DNA of 24,224 nt, from assembly GCA_002359495.1 (NCBI GenBank), contig DENB01000048.1, positions 902 through 25,125 of the forward strand, read 5' to 3'. Positions 1-9,555 of this stretch are shown here, piece by piece. Source of the DNA: Enterobacteriaceae bacterium UBA2655 (GTDB lineage: Bacteria; Pseudomonadota; Gammaproteobacteria; Enterobacterales; Enterobacteriaceae). Positions within the stretch are counted from its first letter, which is position 1; each line of letters opens with the position of its first letter. Below the pieces are notes generated by a model that did no database searches, was not told where the DNA came from, and worked only from the letters and a program-made list of their open reading frames with translations. Both the position numbers and the translations under genes were made by a program.

Positions 1-1337
1 CCGCGCTCCAGCACCACTTCACGTACGCTCTTGCCGGTTTCCGCGCAAATCTTGCCGACGATATCGCCGTTATGGTGGCCGATGTAGGGGTTGAGATAGG
101 TCACGATGCCGATGGAGTTGAATACATAAGCTTCGCAGACCGCTTTGTTGGCGGTAATACCGTTGACGCACTTCTCCAGCAGGTTGTAGCAAGCGTTGGT
201 CAGAATGCTGATCGATTCAAACAGCGCCTGACCGATCACCGGCTCCATCACGTTGAGCTGCAGCTGGCCCGCTTCGGCCGCCATCGTCACCGTGGTGTCG
301 TTGCCGATCACCTTGAAGCAGACCTGGTTAACCACTTCCGGCACCACCGGGTTGACTTTCGCCGGCATGATGGAAGAGCCCGCCTGCAATTCCGGCAGGT
401 TGATTTCATTCAGTCCGGCGCGCGGGCCGGAGGAGAGCAGCCGCAGATCGTTACAGATTTTCGACAGCTTTACCGCCAGGCGCTTAAGCGCCGAATGCAC
501 CATCACGTAGGCGCCGCAGTCTGAGGTGGCTTCGATCAGATCTTCCGCCGGCACCACCGGCAAATTGCTCACCTCCGCCAGACGCTGCACGGCCAGCTGC
601 TGATAGCCGTCCGGCGTATTCAGGCGCGTGCCGATGGCCGTCGCGCCGAGGTTGACCTCCAGCAGCAACTCGGCGGTGCGCATCACGCTTTTCGTCTCTT
701 CGTTCAGCAGCACGTTGAAGGCATGAAACTCCTGGCCGAGCGTCATCGGCACGGCATCCTGCAACTGGGTGCGGCCCATTTTCAGGATGCTTTCAAACTC
801 TACCGCCTTACGCTGGAAGCCGTCGCCCAGTTGGCTGATGGCGTCGACCAGCTTCAGGATCGAGGAGTAAACCGCAATGCGGAAACCGGTAGGGTAGGCG
901 TCGTTGGTCGACTGGCATTTGTTGACGTGATCGTTGGGGTTAAGGAACTGGTATTCCCCTTTTTGATGGCCCATCAGCTCCAGGCCGATGTTCGCCAACA
1001 CCTCGTTGGTATTCATATTGACGGACGTGCCGGCGCCGCCCTGATAAACGTCGACCGGGAACTGATCCATGCATTTGCCGTTGTTCAGCACCTCGTCACA
1101 GGCCTGAACAATGGCGTTAGCGATATGACGCGGAATGGTTTGCAGCTCTTTGTTCGCCAGCGCCGCCGCTTTTTTCACCATCACCATGCCGCGGACGAAT
1201 TCCGGTATGTCGCTGATCTTACTGTTGCTGATATAAAAATTTTCAATCGCGCGCAGAGTATGAACACCGTAATAAGCGTCTGCCGGAACTTCACGCATGC
1301 CTAACAGATCTTCTTCGATACGAATGTTGTTCGCCAT
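1..1337 (-). CDS. aspA: Aspartate ammonia-lyase (aspartase), 3' part cut by window edge
   Basis: Catalyses the reversible deamination of L-aspartate to fumarate and ammonia in the cytoplasm, feeding fumarate respiration and nitrogen supply. The minus strand reads [20 protein letters not shown] from an ATG at 1335-1337, near identical to enterobacterial AspA. The fumarase/aspartase signature region [11 protein letters not shown] is encoded around 360-395. About 445 of the roughly 478 family residues are present; the frame runs off the left edge after LERG, so the C-terminal 30 or so residues are outside. No stop or frameshift was seen in the part read. The gene diverges from fxsA across a 396-bp gap holding a CRP-like site, consistent with the known catabolite control of aspA in E. 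coli. Confidence 0.96.
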   Translation of the reverse strand, partial: MANNIRIEEDLLGMREVPADAYYGVHTLRAIENFYISNSKISDIPEFVRGMVMVKKAAALANKELQTIPRHIANAIVQACDEVLNNGKCMDQFPVDVYQGGAGTSVNMNTNEVLANIGLELMGHQKGEYQFLNPNDHVNKCQSTNDAYPTGFRIAVYSSILKLVDAISQLGDGFQRKAVEFESILKMGRTQLQDAVPMTLGQEFHAFNVLLNEETKSVMRTAELLLEVNLGATAIGTRLNTPDGYQQLAVQRLAEVSNLPVVPAEDLIEATSDCGAYVMVHSALKRLAVKLSKICNDLRLLSSGPRAGLNEINLPELQAGSSIMPAKVNPVVPEVVNQVCFKVIGNDTTVTMAAEAGQLQLNVMEPVIGQALFESISILTNACYNLLEKCVNGITANKAVCEAYVFNSIGIVTYLNPYIGHHNGDIVGKICAETGKSVREVVLER

Positions 1338-1733
1338 GATTACCTTCTTATTATTGATGCTCTTCATCTTTCAGCCGCAGCAGTAACTTTCTCGCTTGCC
1401 GCCCAATGAAATCTGTCGGGCATCCCTTACAGGTGATGTAAATATGTTGTCGTGGAATGCCAGAGCCGACATTTTATCCATCTTCAGCCTGGCGAGCACG
1501 ATGATATTCTGTTGTCATAGAAAAGCCCGTGCGCAGATCACTTTACGGCGAATTCCAGACGCAGCGCCATTAACGATATGTGATATCTCTCACAAAATTA
1601 ACCCCGGGGCAAAAAGTTGGCAGGATCGGTTGAAAAGCGCCGTCCCTGTGCCCATCTCTTTACTTATCATCTTTAAAATGTCCTATTTCTGCTGTCTGGC
1701 AAAAGCGAGGCAGCGACAACACAGGAGAATCGG
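1338..1733. other. Intergenic region between divergent aspA and fxsA
   Basis: This gap carries the control regions of aspA (leftward) and fxsA (rightward). A perfect CRP-type palindrome sits at 1579-1594. I looked for an FNR palindrome, which would fit an anaerobic aspA promoter, and saw only a half-match near 1354. A 129-codon open frame crosses the gap on the plus strand, but it has no recognisable product and overlaps the fxsA start, so it is not called as a gene. Confidence 0.6.
1579..1594. promoter_or_regulatory. Putative CRP (cAMP receptor protein) binding site
   Basis: TGTGATATCTCTCACA matches the CRP consensus TGTGA-N6-TCACA at all ten conserved positions. It lies 242 bp upstream of the aspA start and 140 bp upstream of the fxsA start. 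CRP activation of aspA is known in E. coli; which of the two genes this site serves here is inference. Confidence 0.7.
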
Positions 1734-2189
1734 GTGCGCTGGTTACCGTTCGTCGTTTTCTTTTTGCTGGCCTGGATTGAGATAACGCTGTTTATCCAGG
1801 TGGCCCACGTATTAGGCGTGCTGCTCACCATGCTGCTGGTGATCTTCACGTCATGCATCGGCGTGTCGCTGGTAAAAAATCAGGGCGTGAAAAACTTTAT
1901 GATCATGCAGGAGAAGCTGGCGCGTAACGAAAGCCCGGCGGCGGAGATGATCAAAAGCGTTTCGCTGATCATCGCTGGCTTTTTGCTGCTGTTGCCGGGA
2001 TTCTTTACCGATTTCGTCGGCTTGCTGCTGCTGTTGCCGCCGGTGCAGAAGCATCTGACGCTGAAGCTGATGCCGCATCTGCGCGTCTGGCGCGGGCCGG
2101 GCGCCGGGCCGGACAGCGGTTATACCGTCGACGGCGAGTTCGAACGTAAAGATCGCGACCGCATCAAACACGACAAGCAGGATCGCTAA
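1734..2189 (+). CDS. fxsA: FxsA family membrane protein
   Basis: Inner-membrane protein of 151 residues. In E. coli its overproduction suppresses F exclusion of phage T7 by sequestering PifA; its everyday role is not established. The start is a GTG preceded by AGGAG at a good distance, and the N-terminus RWLPFVVFFLLAWIEI aligns with FxsA. Hydrophobic segments are visible at about 4-20, 25-45 and 78-100 (IIAGFLLLLPGFFTDFVGLL), with the conserved stretch SPAAEMIKSVSLI before the last one. The tail after about residue 120 is hydrophilic and charged. The gene sits between aspA and groES, its usual place in Enterobacterales, and ends 69 bp before the heat-shock promoter of groES. Confidence 0.93.
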   Translation: MRWLPFVVFFLLAWIEITLFIQVAHVLGVLLTMLLVIFTSCIGVSLVKNQGVKNFMIMQEKLARNESPAAEMIKSVSLIIAGFLLLLPGFFTDFVGLLLLLPPVQKHLTLKLMPHLRVWRGPGAGPDSGYTVDGEFERKDRDRIKHDKQDR

Positions 2190-2258
2190 TTTGCCGGGCG
2201 GCGGCTGGCGAAAAAAACGCCATTCGCCCGCGGAACGAAAAAATTTTATTTTTTTGCC

Positions 2259-2286
2259 CTTGAAAGCCGGAAACCAGGCCTTATCT
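2259..2286 (+). promoter_or_regulatory. Sigma-32 (heat-shock) promoter of groESL
   Basis: CTTGAAA at 2259-2265 is the sigma-32 -35 element. After 13 bp comes CCTTATCT at 2279-2286, a 6/8 match to the CCCCATNT -10. Element spacing and the position about 85 bp before groES agree with the known RpoH-dependent groE promoter of E. coli. Confidence 0.75.
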
Positions 2287-2342
2287 CTTGCTCCACGAGG
2301 CCGGAAGCCCTGCAGCCCGGCGTTCAACCCAAAAGTGAATGA

Positions 2343-2663
<321 letters not shown>

Positions 2664-2697
2664 TTTGACGCCTGTTCACTGAACGAAACGAATTTAA

Positions 2698-4359
<1,662 letters not shown>

Positions 4360-4381
4360 TCGCCCCGAGCCTGGCTAAAGA

Positions 4382-4415
4382 AAACCCCCGATCGGAAACG
4401 GTCGGGGGTTTTTCT
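4382..4415 (+). terminator. Rho-independent terminator of groESL
   Basis: AACCCCCGA pairs with TCGGGGGTT around the TCGGAAACGG loop region, followed by a T-rich run (TTTTTCTTTT). It begins 22 bp after the groEL stop. Confidence 0.85.
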
Positions 4416-4549
4416 TTTGGCGGGGAAAATAGTATAAGTAAAGGCGCAATACTTCGGCTTCCTGGGTTAGGGCAATGAATGTTCAGAAAAAAACGCTACT
4501 TTTCTGCTACCTTGCTATCCGACTCTGATGATAATAAATGGGGATTATA

Positions 4550-4897
4550 ATGCGGATTAACCTCTTGCTCGGACTCGCTGTCGGCGCGTTACTGCTGACC
4601 GGCTGTAGCAGCTCAAAACAACTGAATGCCGACGGTGAGCGCGTCACCTTCGTCGATCAGCAGCCGGGCAGCGACTGCCAGCTTCTGGGAAATGTCACCG
4701 GCTCGCAGAGCAACTGGCTGAGCGGCGCCGGCGCCGATACCAGCTCGCTGCGCGGCGCGGCGAACGATCTGCGCAATCGCGCGGCGGCGATGGGCGGCAA
4801 TGTGATTTACGGCGCCACCAGCCCGACGCAAAATCTGCTCTCTGCCTTTGCCCCGCTCGACAGTAAAATGAGCGGCCAGGTTTATAAGTGCCCGTAA
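4550..4897 (+). CDS. yjeI: DUF4156 lipoprotein YjeI
   Basis: Small predicted lipoprotein of unknown function. I start it at 4550 (MRINLLLGL) because GGGGA lies five bases upstream; the in-frame ATG at 4538 has no ribosome-binding site. The product has 115 residues: a signal peptide with lipobox LLTGC and lipidated Cys19, then a soluble domain with the family features DCQLLGNVTG, SNWLSG, RGAANDLRNRAAAMGGNVIYG and a terminal GQVYKCP. It follows groEL as in E. coli. The E. coli neighbour yjeJ is absent, and the accessory block begins right after. Confidence 0.9.
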   Translation: MRINLLLGLAVGALLLTGCSSSKQLNADGERVTFVDQQPGSDCQLLGNVTGSQSNWLSGAGADTSSLRGAANDLRNRAAAMGGNVIYGATSPTQNLLSAFAPLDSKMSGQVYKCP

Positions 4898-4919
4898 GGC
4901 GCTGAACCTGACTCGTCGG

Positions 4920-4950
4920 GAGCCGGAGCGATCCGGCTCTGTTCCATTGT
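4920..4950 (+). terminator. Probable terminator of yjeI
   Basis: GAGCCGGA and TCCGGCTC form a perfect 8-bp stem with a GCGA loop 22 bp after the yjeI stop. The following tract (TGTTCCATTGTT) is only moderately T-rich, so termination strength is uncertain. Confidence 0.55.
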
Positions 4951-5036
4951 TAACAACAGCCTTCCCGTTTATCTTTGGCGTCACCGTTTCGCGACTTTTG
5001 CGTCAGTCTGATTCGCGCTGAGCCGTCGCGCTTTCC

Positions 5037-6266
5037 TCAGCTTTCGCCGCCGAAAAACACGATCTGATTTCTGCCGTTGCGTTTGGCTTCATAAACGCCC
5101 TGATCCGCCTACTGCAGCAGTTTTTCGTAGTCAGGATGGCCGTCGTGCAGCGTAAAGCCGATGGAAAGGCTCATCTGTAACGGCTCTTCCCGCAGTTCGC
5201 AGGGGGACTGGGCTATCTTCATGCGCACGTGCTCAAGGACGGTTTCCGCGTTATTTTTACCGGCTTCGACCATCGCCATGACCAGCGGCTTTTGCGTTTG
5301 CATCGCCATTCTTATTTCATGTTTCATTACCGTCGGTAAAAAGCGGCGATTAAGCAGGTTAATCAGCGCGTCTTTGCCGCTTTTAAGGCGGCTCGCCTCT
5401 TCAAACAGGGTGGAGAGAATATTATTGATCTGGATGGTTTTTAAACGCACGTCGCGTAACGTATGCTGAATATATTCCAGCGATAACGCTTCACCGTTAT
5501 TATTTGCCGTTAACAGCCTGTCGACTTCGTTAATAATACGATTGATCTGGTTTATTACAGGTTTTTGCGTAAAATGCCGGGCGCATTTATGCCGGAACCA
5601 GACGCCAAATTCCGAATCTTTCAATAAATAGCTTTGTAACTGCGTCGCGCCCGTTACCAGCGCGTAAATCAGGCTATTTTCCCAGTTAAACAGAGCCGCC
5701 TGCTGTTTTCCCCTGTCCACCTCAACGTTGCTGATCAGACTTTGCAGGCGATAGGACTCTTCATTTTTGGTTTCGGTCTGATTCAGCAGCGCATAGGCGT
5801 GCGTCATCATTTCGCTGGTGAGATCGATGGCCATCACGACGTAATTTTGCATCTGAAAGCGCTGCCCGACATCAGCGATGCGCTGTTGAATCAGGGCCGA
5901 TAGCGCCGCTTTGAGTTTGCGCATGCCGCGCAATACCAGCGGAACAGGAATGCCGATGCGGGCATGGATCGAGCCAATCTGCTGCTGCCTCTCCGCCACG
6001 GCGTGAAGTTCATCGCCATGGCGGGTCAGCACCTGCTTGATCCAGTTCGCCATCGACCCGCTTAATCGCGCTTTTATCTGCTCAACGGAAAGATAGAGCG
6101 CCGCCTCCTCGTCCCCAAGCATATAGCTATAAAACACCTGCGCCAGATCGCTGGCCTTTTCCGTGGCGATAATCTGTAATACGCTGCGTGATTCGGCTGT
6201 TAATTTGCTATTCAATGTCAACCATTCATTAATAAGAACGGTATTATCATTGTTAAGTGTGCTCAT
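5037..6266 (-). pseudogene. dosC: Broken DosC-like globin-coupled diguanylate cyclase
   Basis: Intact relatives (E. coli DosC/YddV, about 460 residues) sense oxygen by a heme globin domain and make cyclic di-GMP with a GGDEF domain. The ATG at 6264-6266 opens a 385-codon frame. Residues 1-160 look like the globin sensor, with candidate proximal heme His101 in SIHARIGIP. The linker covers 160-295, and a GGDEF domain begins at KDALINLLNRRFL (299-310). Immediately after LVMAMV (to residue 333) the sequence jumps to EAGKNNAETVLEHVR, so about 55 residues carrying the metal-binding Asp, the nucleotide-binding segment and GGDEF itself are missing in frame (joint near 5267/5268). A TAG at 5109-5111 then interrupts LLQ; the same frame continues ADQGVYEAKRNGRNQIVFFG to a TGA at 5037-5039, exactly the family C-terminus. 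Two lesions make cyclase activity implausible. The globin sensor part could still be made. No dosP partner is in the window. Confidence 0.88.
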
Positions 6267-6609
6267 GAATACATTCTCATATTTCCGGCAGGCCAGGCTG
6301 CCGTCATAATCCGGGGCGGGTAACAGCGACAGAAATGATTATCCGTAAAAAAGGGAGGCGCGGTCTGAGGTTCAATTAAATTAATTGGTGACTGGCTTAA
6401 TTATTTTCCTGCTAATGTCAATGGCTGGCAAGGGGTAAGCGTTGCGAAGAGACAGACCCGTAATAATTATTCTTATATTGTGATTTATTTAATATTAATT
6501 ATGATGAAAATATAATGCGCTATCTTAATGAACAGCGGGTTAAATTTATTTCTGTGAATCTGATAGTAATATTCATTAACGTAAAATGATCCTGAAATAA
6601 ACATTGCGA
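6267..6609. other. AT-rich intergenic region upstream of the dosC relic
   Basis: No gene was found in these 343 bp. The stretch 6365-6610 is markedly AT-richer than its surroundings, with TTAATATTAA and AATAATTATT palindromes and a 15-bp hyphenated palindrome at 6373-6387. It would hold the dosC promoter, and its composition is typical of horizontally acquired or H-NS-bound DNA (inference). Confidence 0.55.
6373..6387. repeat. 15-bp palindrome, possible operator
   Basis: CAATTAAATTAATTG has perfect 7-bp arms around one central base, 106 bp upstream of the dosC start codon. In AT-rich DNA such symmetry can arise by chance, so an operator role is only a suggestion. Confidence 0.4.
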
Positions 6610-6750
6610 TTATTTCGGACGCAGGAGTCAATCCAGCGGCATTTTACCCGATTCCCCGCCAAATTTACGCGCCAGCTTCGGCATCCTGTTGCCGAAATGC
6701 CTGTTCAGCAAGACATACGCCATTGCCTGTTCACTACCGGAAAAATTCCT
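6610..6750 (-). pseudogene. Decayed 3' end of an epmB copy
   Basis: Read on the minus strand, this stretch encodes PKLARKFGGESGKMPLD, then an in-frame TGA, then LLRPK and a TAA. The intact EpmB in this window ends PKLAREIGGEPSKTPLDLQLRQE, so the remnant aligns right up to the stop codon. By hand count 46 of 57 bases match between 6629-6685 and 13358-13414. Further upstream (about 6686-6750) similarity fades to scattered matches such as FSGSEQAMAYV against FVSDEKARALV, with a small length difference. Only the last 40 or so codons are recognisable. It lies in the same orientation as epmB, so the two form a direct repeat around the usher/DUF1090/two-component genes. The homology is seen directly; the origin (duplication during insertion, or a displaced gene end) is inference. 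Confidence 0.75.
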
Positions 6751-6818
6751 GGCTCGCAAAGCCGCAGGTCGGGTGCGCGAATTAAACGATGAGGAAGAGT
6801 CAGACTGAAAATGACTTT

Positions 6819-8918
6819 CTATTCACAGAGCGAAGCCTGCTGTTGCTGCGGCTTCGCAAACCGGGTCTGCACAATGGCTCCCCAACTCGGCACCACGTCC
6901 AGTTCATCCACATTAGCGCACAGCCCGGAGGGGAAATCGAGCGTATCCAGCGTGATGCGGTTAACGCGCCACGGCGTCAGGTAGCTCACCAGGATCTCCC
7001 CGCGGGCATTGGACTTCACGCCAAATTGATTGTAAACGGCGAGGCCGGGCGATTCCGGGATCGTCACCAGACCGGCGGTGTCGCCCAGCGTTTGCCCGAG
7101 CGTCACGCCGCCAGCATGCAGCAGCACGCTGCCGCTGCTCTCCAGGCTGGCGGTGCGGAGCTTGCCCGCGCGCTCAAGCCACAGGTTGCTTTCGTTGCCG
7201 TCGGCGCGATAGCCGAGCGAAGCGCTGTAGCTTCGCTCGCCATGCCTTTGCCGGCCCAGGGAAAAATCGTAGCGCAAACGGTAGTCCGCCAGCGCGCTGC
7301 CGCTCAGGTTCACAGTTTGCAGTAACGCGTCATGGGCTGCATAATCCAGCGCGTAACCCGCGCTGGCGTTAAACCGACCCAGCGAAATCGGTACGCTGAC
7401 ATTCAGGCTGAACGCCGCCTCGTTGCCGTCCCAGGCGCTATGGGTAAATCCGGCGCTCAGGCTGACCTCAATCTGCCGGACGCGGCCGTCAAAAGTTAAT
7501 GCCCAGCTACTGCCGGTGGTGCGCCGGTCACGTTGTTCGCTATGTTGCCAGCCGAGACTCAAGCTGGAATCCTCATCAATCACCTTATTGAACGCGATTT
7601 CACTGCGCCAGCGGCGATCGTTTAGTTCGTCGTCGCTCCCCGTCTCCAGCGTTTCCCGCAGCGTTCTGAAGCGACCCTGGCGTGGATACCAGAGCAGAGA
7701 AACATGCATATTGGCCTGACGGGAGAAAAAGGCGCGGGCGTAGCGCAGCCGGCCCGCCGCGCCGCGGTAGCCTTGCTTTTCCTGATAGCGCGCCAGGGTA
7801 ATGTCAGCCGAGAGGGCACCCCAGCGGTAGAGGCTAAAGCCGCTGCCTGCGACCAGCGCGCTATAGTCGCGGGCGTGTTGCATACCGCCGAACAGCGTCA
7901 GGCGCGGCAGTATGCCCCAGGCCGCAGTCCCCTGCCAGAAGAGGGGCGGATCGCGCATTTCGCTGTAAAAAGCGCGGTAACGTCCGACCACGCTTTTCAC
8001 GCTGACGATATTGTTCTGAACCAAATTCGGCACGGTGGAATAGGGAATGATGCGCTGGCGTTCGCTGCCGTCGCTTTCCCGTACGATTAACTCCAGATTG
8101 CCGTCAGCATCGGGCGGATAAAAATTGCGAATGACGAAGGTGCCGGGCTGGACGTTGATGCGATAGACCCGGCTGCCGTTCTGGTTAATGATCACTTCCG
8201 CAGGCGTACGGGCATAGCCGTTGATCCAGGGAGAGAAGGGCCGCCAGCTATCGGGATACATCGCCTCATCGCTGGCCAGCGACAGGCCGGTAAAACCGAT
8301 GCTTTCAAACTGATCGCCGCCCGTCGCGCCATCGCCTAATAGCAGCCGGGCGCGTAGCGGTCTGATGCTGCGCGCCAGGTAGCGCTCGCGGCTGCGGCTG
8401 CGCCATTGGCCGCGTTCGTCATGCCAGAGGGTGCTGTTGTAGCGCAGGCGCCAGGGGCCGACATTGAGGCCGTTGGTCAGCTCGAGCACGGCGTCATGGT
8501 TATCGTGCCAAACCTGTTCGGCGCCCGCGCGGTGAGTGGCGCTGAGACGGTAATTCACGAAGGCAGCGTTAATGCCATCATCCCAGCGGCTGGTACTCAC
8601 GCCGTTTTGCTGAGGTCTGACCCAGTCACCGGGCAGCAGCACAGTTAACAAGCGAGCCTGTGGGCGATACCAATATTGCAGCCGGGCGCGACGGAAGGCC
8701 GTCGCGGCAAGGCAACCGTCGTTCCGCCATTCCGCTGCGCTAAAGCGGGCGATTTTAACCCCCCACTCCTCAAGCAGAGCGCGGGGCAAGCAGGGGACGC
8801 CATCCGATTGGGCCAGCGAGAGAACGCCTTTGTAGTCATTATTGAAAATGACGCCTGTGTTTTCGGTCGCGCTGGCCAGCGCGCTAAACCACCAAACGAT
8901 AAGAAACAGAAAAGGCAT
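6819..8918 (-). CDS. Fimbrial outer-membrane usher (FimD/PapC family), truncated at both ends
   Basis: Ushers form the outer-membrane pore that receives chaperone-subunit complexes and assembles pili. The 699-residue product is short for the family (about 800-880). Visible: a signal-like start (1-17, ending ASA), the later half of the N-terminal domain with the Cys43/Cys69 pair (VPCL, GCL), barrel strands with ELTNGLNVGPWRLRY (146-160) and LLGDG (193-197), the plug region (about 230-300), and barrel strands to VVPSWGAIVQTRF (675-687). Missing: the first 50-60 residues of the mature N-terminal domain, which bind the chaperone, and the whole C-terminal plug-like domain; the protein instead ends AKPQQQQASLCE. 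The ATG has no ribosome-binding site and lies just past a terminator. No chaperone or pilin gene is nearby. I think this is a relic whose frame is still open; a reduced but working pore cannot be excluded. Confidence 0.8.
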   Translation of the reverse strand: MPFLFLIVWWFSALASATENTGVIFNNDYKGVLSLAQSDGVPCLPRALLEEWGVKIARFSAAEWRNDGCLAATAFRRARLQYWYRPQARLLTVLLPGDWVRPQQNGVSTSRWDDGINAAFVNYRLSATHRAGAEQVWHDNHDAVLELTNGLNVGPWRLRYNSTLWHDERGQWRSRSRERYLARSIRPLRARLLLGDGATGGDQFESIGFTGLSLASDEAMYPDSWRPFSPWINGYARTPAEVIINQNGSRVYRINVQPGTFVIRNFYPPDADGNLELIVRESDGSERQRIIPYSTVPNLVQNNIVSVKSVVGRYRAFYSEMRDPPLFWQGTAAWGILPRLTLFGGMQHARDYSALVAGSGFSLYRWGALSADITLARYQEKQGYRGAAGRLRYARAFFSRQANMHVSLLWYPRQGRFRTLRETLETGSDDELNDRRWRSEIAFNKVIDEDSSLSLGWQHSEQRDRRTTGSSWALTFDGRVRQIEVSLSAGFTHSAWDGNEAAFSLNVSVPISLGRFNASAGYALDYAAHDALLQTVNLSGSALADYRLRYDFSLGRQRHGERSYSASLGYRADGNESNLWLERAGKLRTASLESSGSVLLHAGGVTLGQTLGDTAGLVTIPESPGLAVYNQFGVKSNARGEILVSYLTPWRVNRITLDTLDFPSGLCANVDELDVVPSWGAIVQTRFAKPQQQQASLCE

Positions 8919-8923
8919 GGCGA

Positions 8924-8961
8924 AAGGGGCAAAAAGAAAAGGGAAGCGATGGCTTCCCTTT
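8924..8961 (-). terminator. Rho-independent terminator of the DUF1090 gene
   Basis: On the minus strand AAAGGGAAGC, loop CATC, and GCTTCCCTTT form a perfect 10-bp stem (8938-8961), with the T-tract TTTTCTTTTT overlapping its end. It lies between the DUF1090 stop (8984) and the usher start (8918), so it should stop read-through into the usher. Confidence 0.8.
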
Positions 8962-8983
8962 CCTGAGCGCCGTCAGAGGAAAG

Positions 8984-9412
8984 TTAGCGCAGGGCGGCCA
9001 GCGCAGCGCGCGCCTGATTGAGTTCGGCCTCGGCTTCGCGCAGGTCAGCCTGTTTTTCCGCCAGTTTGCGCTGGTATTTCTCGACTTTTTTCATGTCGCC
9101 CTTCGCCTGAGCTTCACGCAAATCTGACTGGGTTTCCTGAATATCTCTTTGTTTATCGCTGACTTTGCTTTCCAGTTTACGAATTTTTTTCTGCGCGTCT
9201 TCCGTCACGCTGCTGTTAGTGCAATGCGCTTTAACTTCGGCTAACGCCTTTTTCAGGCTGTTGACCTTCGCGCTATTGCCATATTGCTGTGCGATGCGGA
9301 TCTCTTTCTCCAGCGCGGCCTGCTTCGTGGCGCAGCTCTCAATCGAAGCCTGCGCCATACCGATACTGCTCAACAACAGCGCTACGGTGAGGGTTAAAAC
9401 AGATTTTTTCAT
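8984..9412 (-). CDS. DUF1090 (YqjC-like) secreted coiled-coil protein
   Basis: Periplasmic protein of unknown function related to E. coli YqjC. I start it at MKKSVLTLTV (9412) because AGGAGAT lies just upstream; an in-frame ATG at 9466 would add 18 residues without a ribosome-binding site. The 142-residue product has a signal peptide (1-22, cleavage after AQA), Cys27 and Cys64 (SC, HC), which probably form a disulfide, and a long charged heptad-rich region (about 72-138: KLESKVSDKQRDIQETQSDL and following) predicted as coiled coil. The family length is about 120-145. E. coli yqjC lies in the mzrA-yqjCDEK cluster, whereas this copy stands alone downstream of a two-component pair, with its own promoter-like sequence and terminator. 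The EvgA-type sites at 9527-9555 suggest it is a target of that pair (inference). Confidence 0.85.
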   Translation of the reverse strand: MKKSVLTLTVALLLSSIGMAQASIESCATKQAALEKEIRIAQQYGNSAKVNSLKKALAEVKAHCTNSSVTEDAQKKIRKLESKVSDKQRDIQETQSDLREAQAKGDMKKVEKYQRKLAEKQADLREAEAELNQARAALAALR

Positions 9413-9474
9413 TGCTATCTCCTTGCCTGGTTTGGGTTCGGTTAACTGGCGTCGCTGCCTTTTCATCGGCGCTA

Positions 9475-9504
9475 AGTGTAACGAGACGGCCAGCGCAGCG
9501 ACAA
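9475..9504 (-). promoter_or_regulatory. Putative sigma-70 promoter of the DUF1090 gene
   Basis: On the minus strand TTGTCG (9499-9504) and TACACT (9475-9480) are separated by 18 bp, a fair match to TTGACA/TATAAT. The predicted start of transcription, near 9468, gives a leader of about 55 bases. Confidence 0.5.
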
Positions 9505-9526
9505 TCGGACTCGGGCTTCAGAGCGC

Positions 9527-9555
9527 TGTAGGAATGGCTTCAACTTTTGTAGGAA
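9527..9555. promoter_or_regulatory. Direct repeat TGTAGGAA x2, candidate response-regulator sites
   Basis: TGTAGGAA occurs at 9527-9534 and again at 9548-9555, exactly 21 bp (two helical turns) apart. The second copy overlaps the last codons of the sensor kinase gene. Relative to the promoter at 9475-9504 the two are centred near -62 and -83, positions common for class I activators. From memory the half-site resembles the TTCCTACA/TGTAGGAA type reported for E. coli EvgA; I could not check this. Confidence 0.5.

Noticed and set aside
1354..1368. Possible FNR site near the aspA start
   Set aside because: Only one half (TTGAT) fits; the other half (TTCAT) does not match ATCAA well.
1396..1785. 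A 129-codon plus-strand frame across the aspA-fxsA gap
   Set aside because: Composition is not coding-like, it runs over the CRP site and into fxsA in another frame, and no family is recognised.
6604..7325. Two short plus-strand frames over the epmB remnant and the usher 3' end
   Set aside because: They are antisense to the decayed epmB end and to the usher and show no domain; the minus-strand reading explains the sequence.
8645..8932. A 95-codon frame with a hydrophobic start overlapping the usher 5' end
   Set aside because: Out of frame with the usher, no ribosome-binding site, and no family resemblance beyond the first residues.
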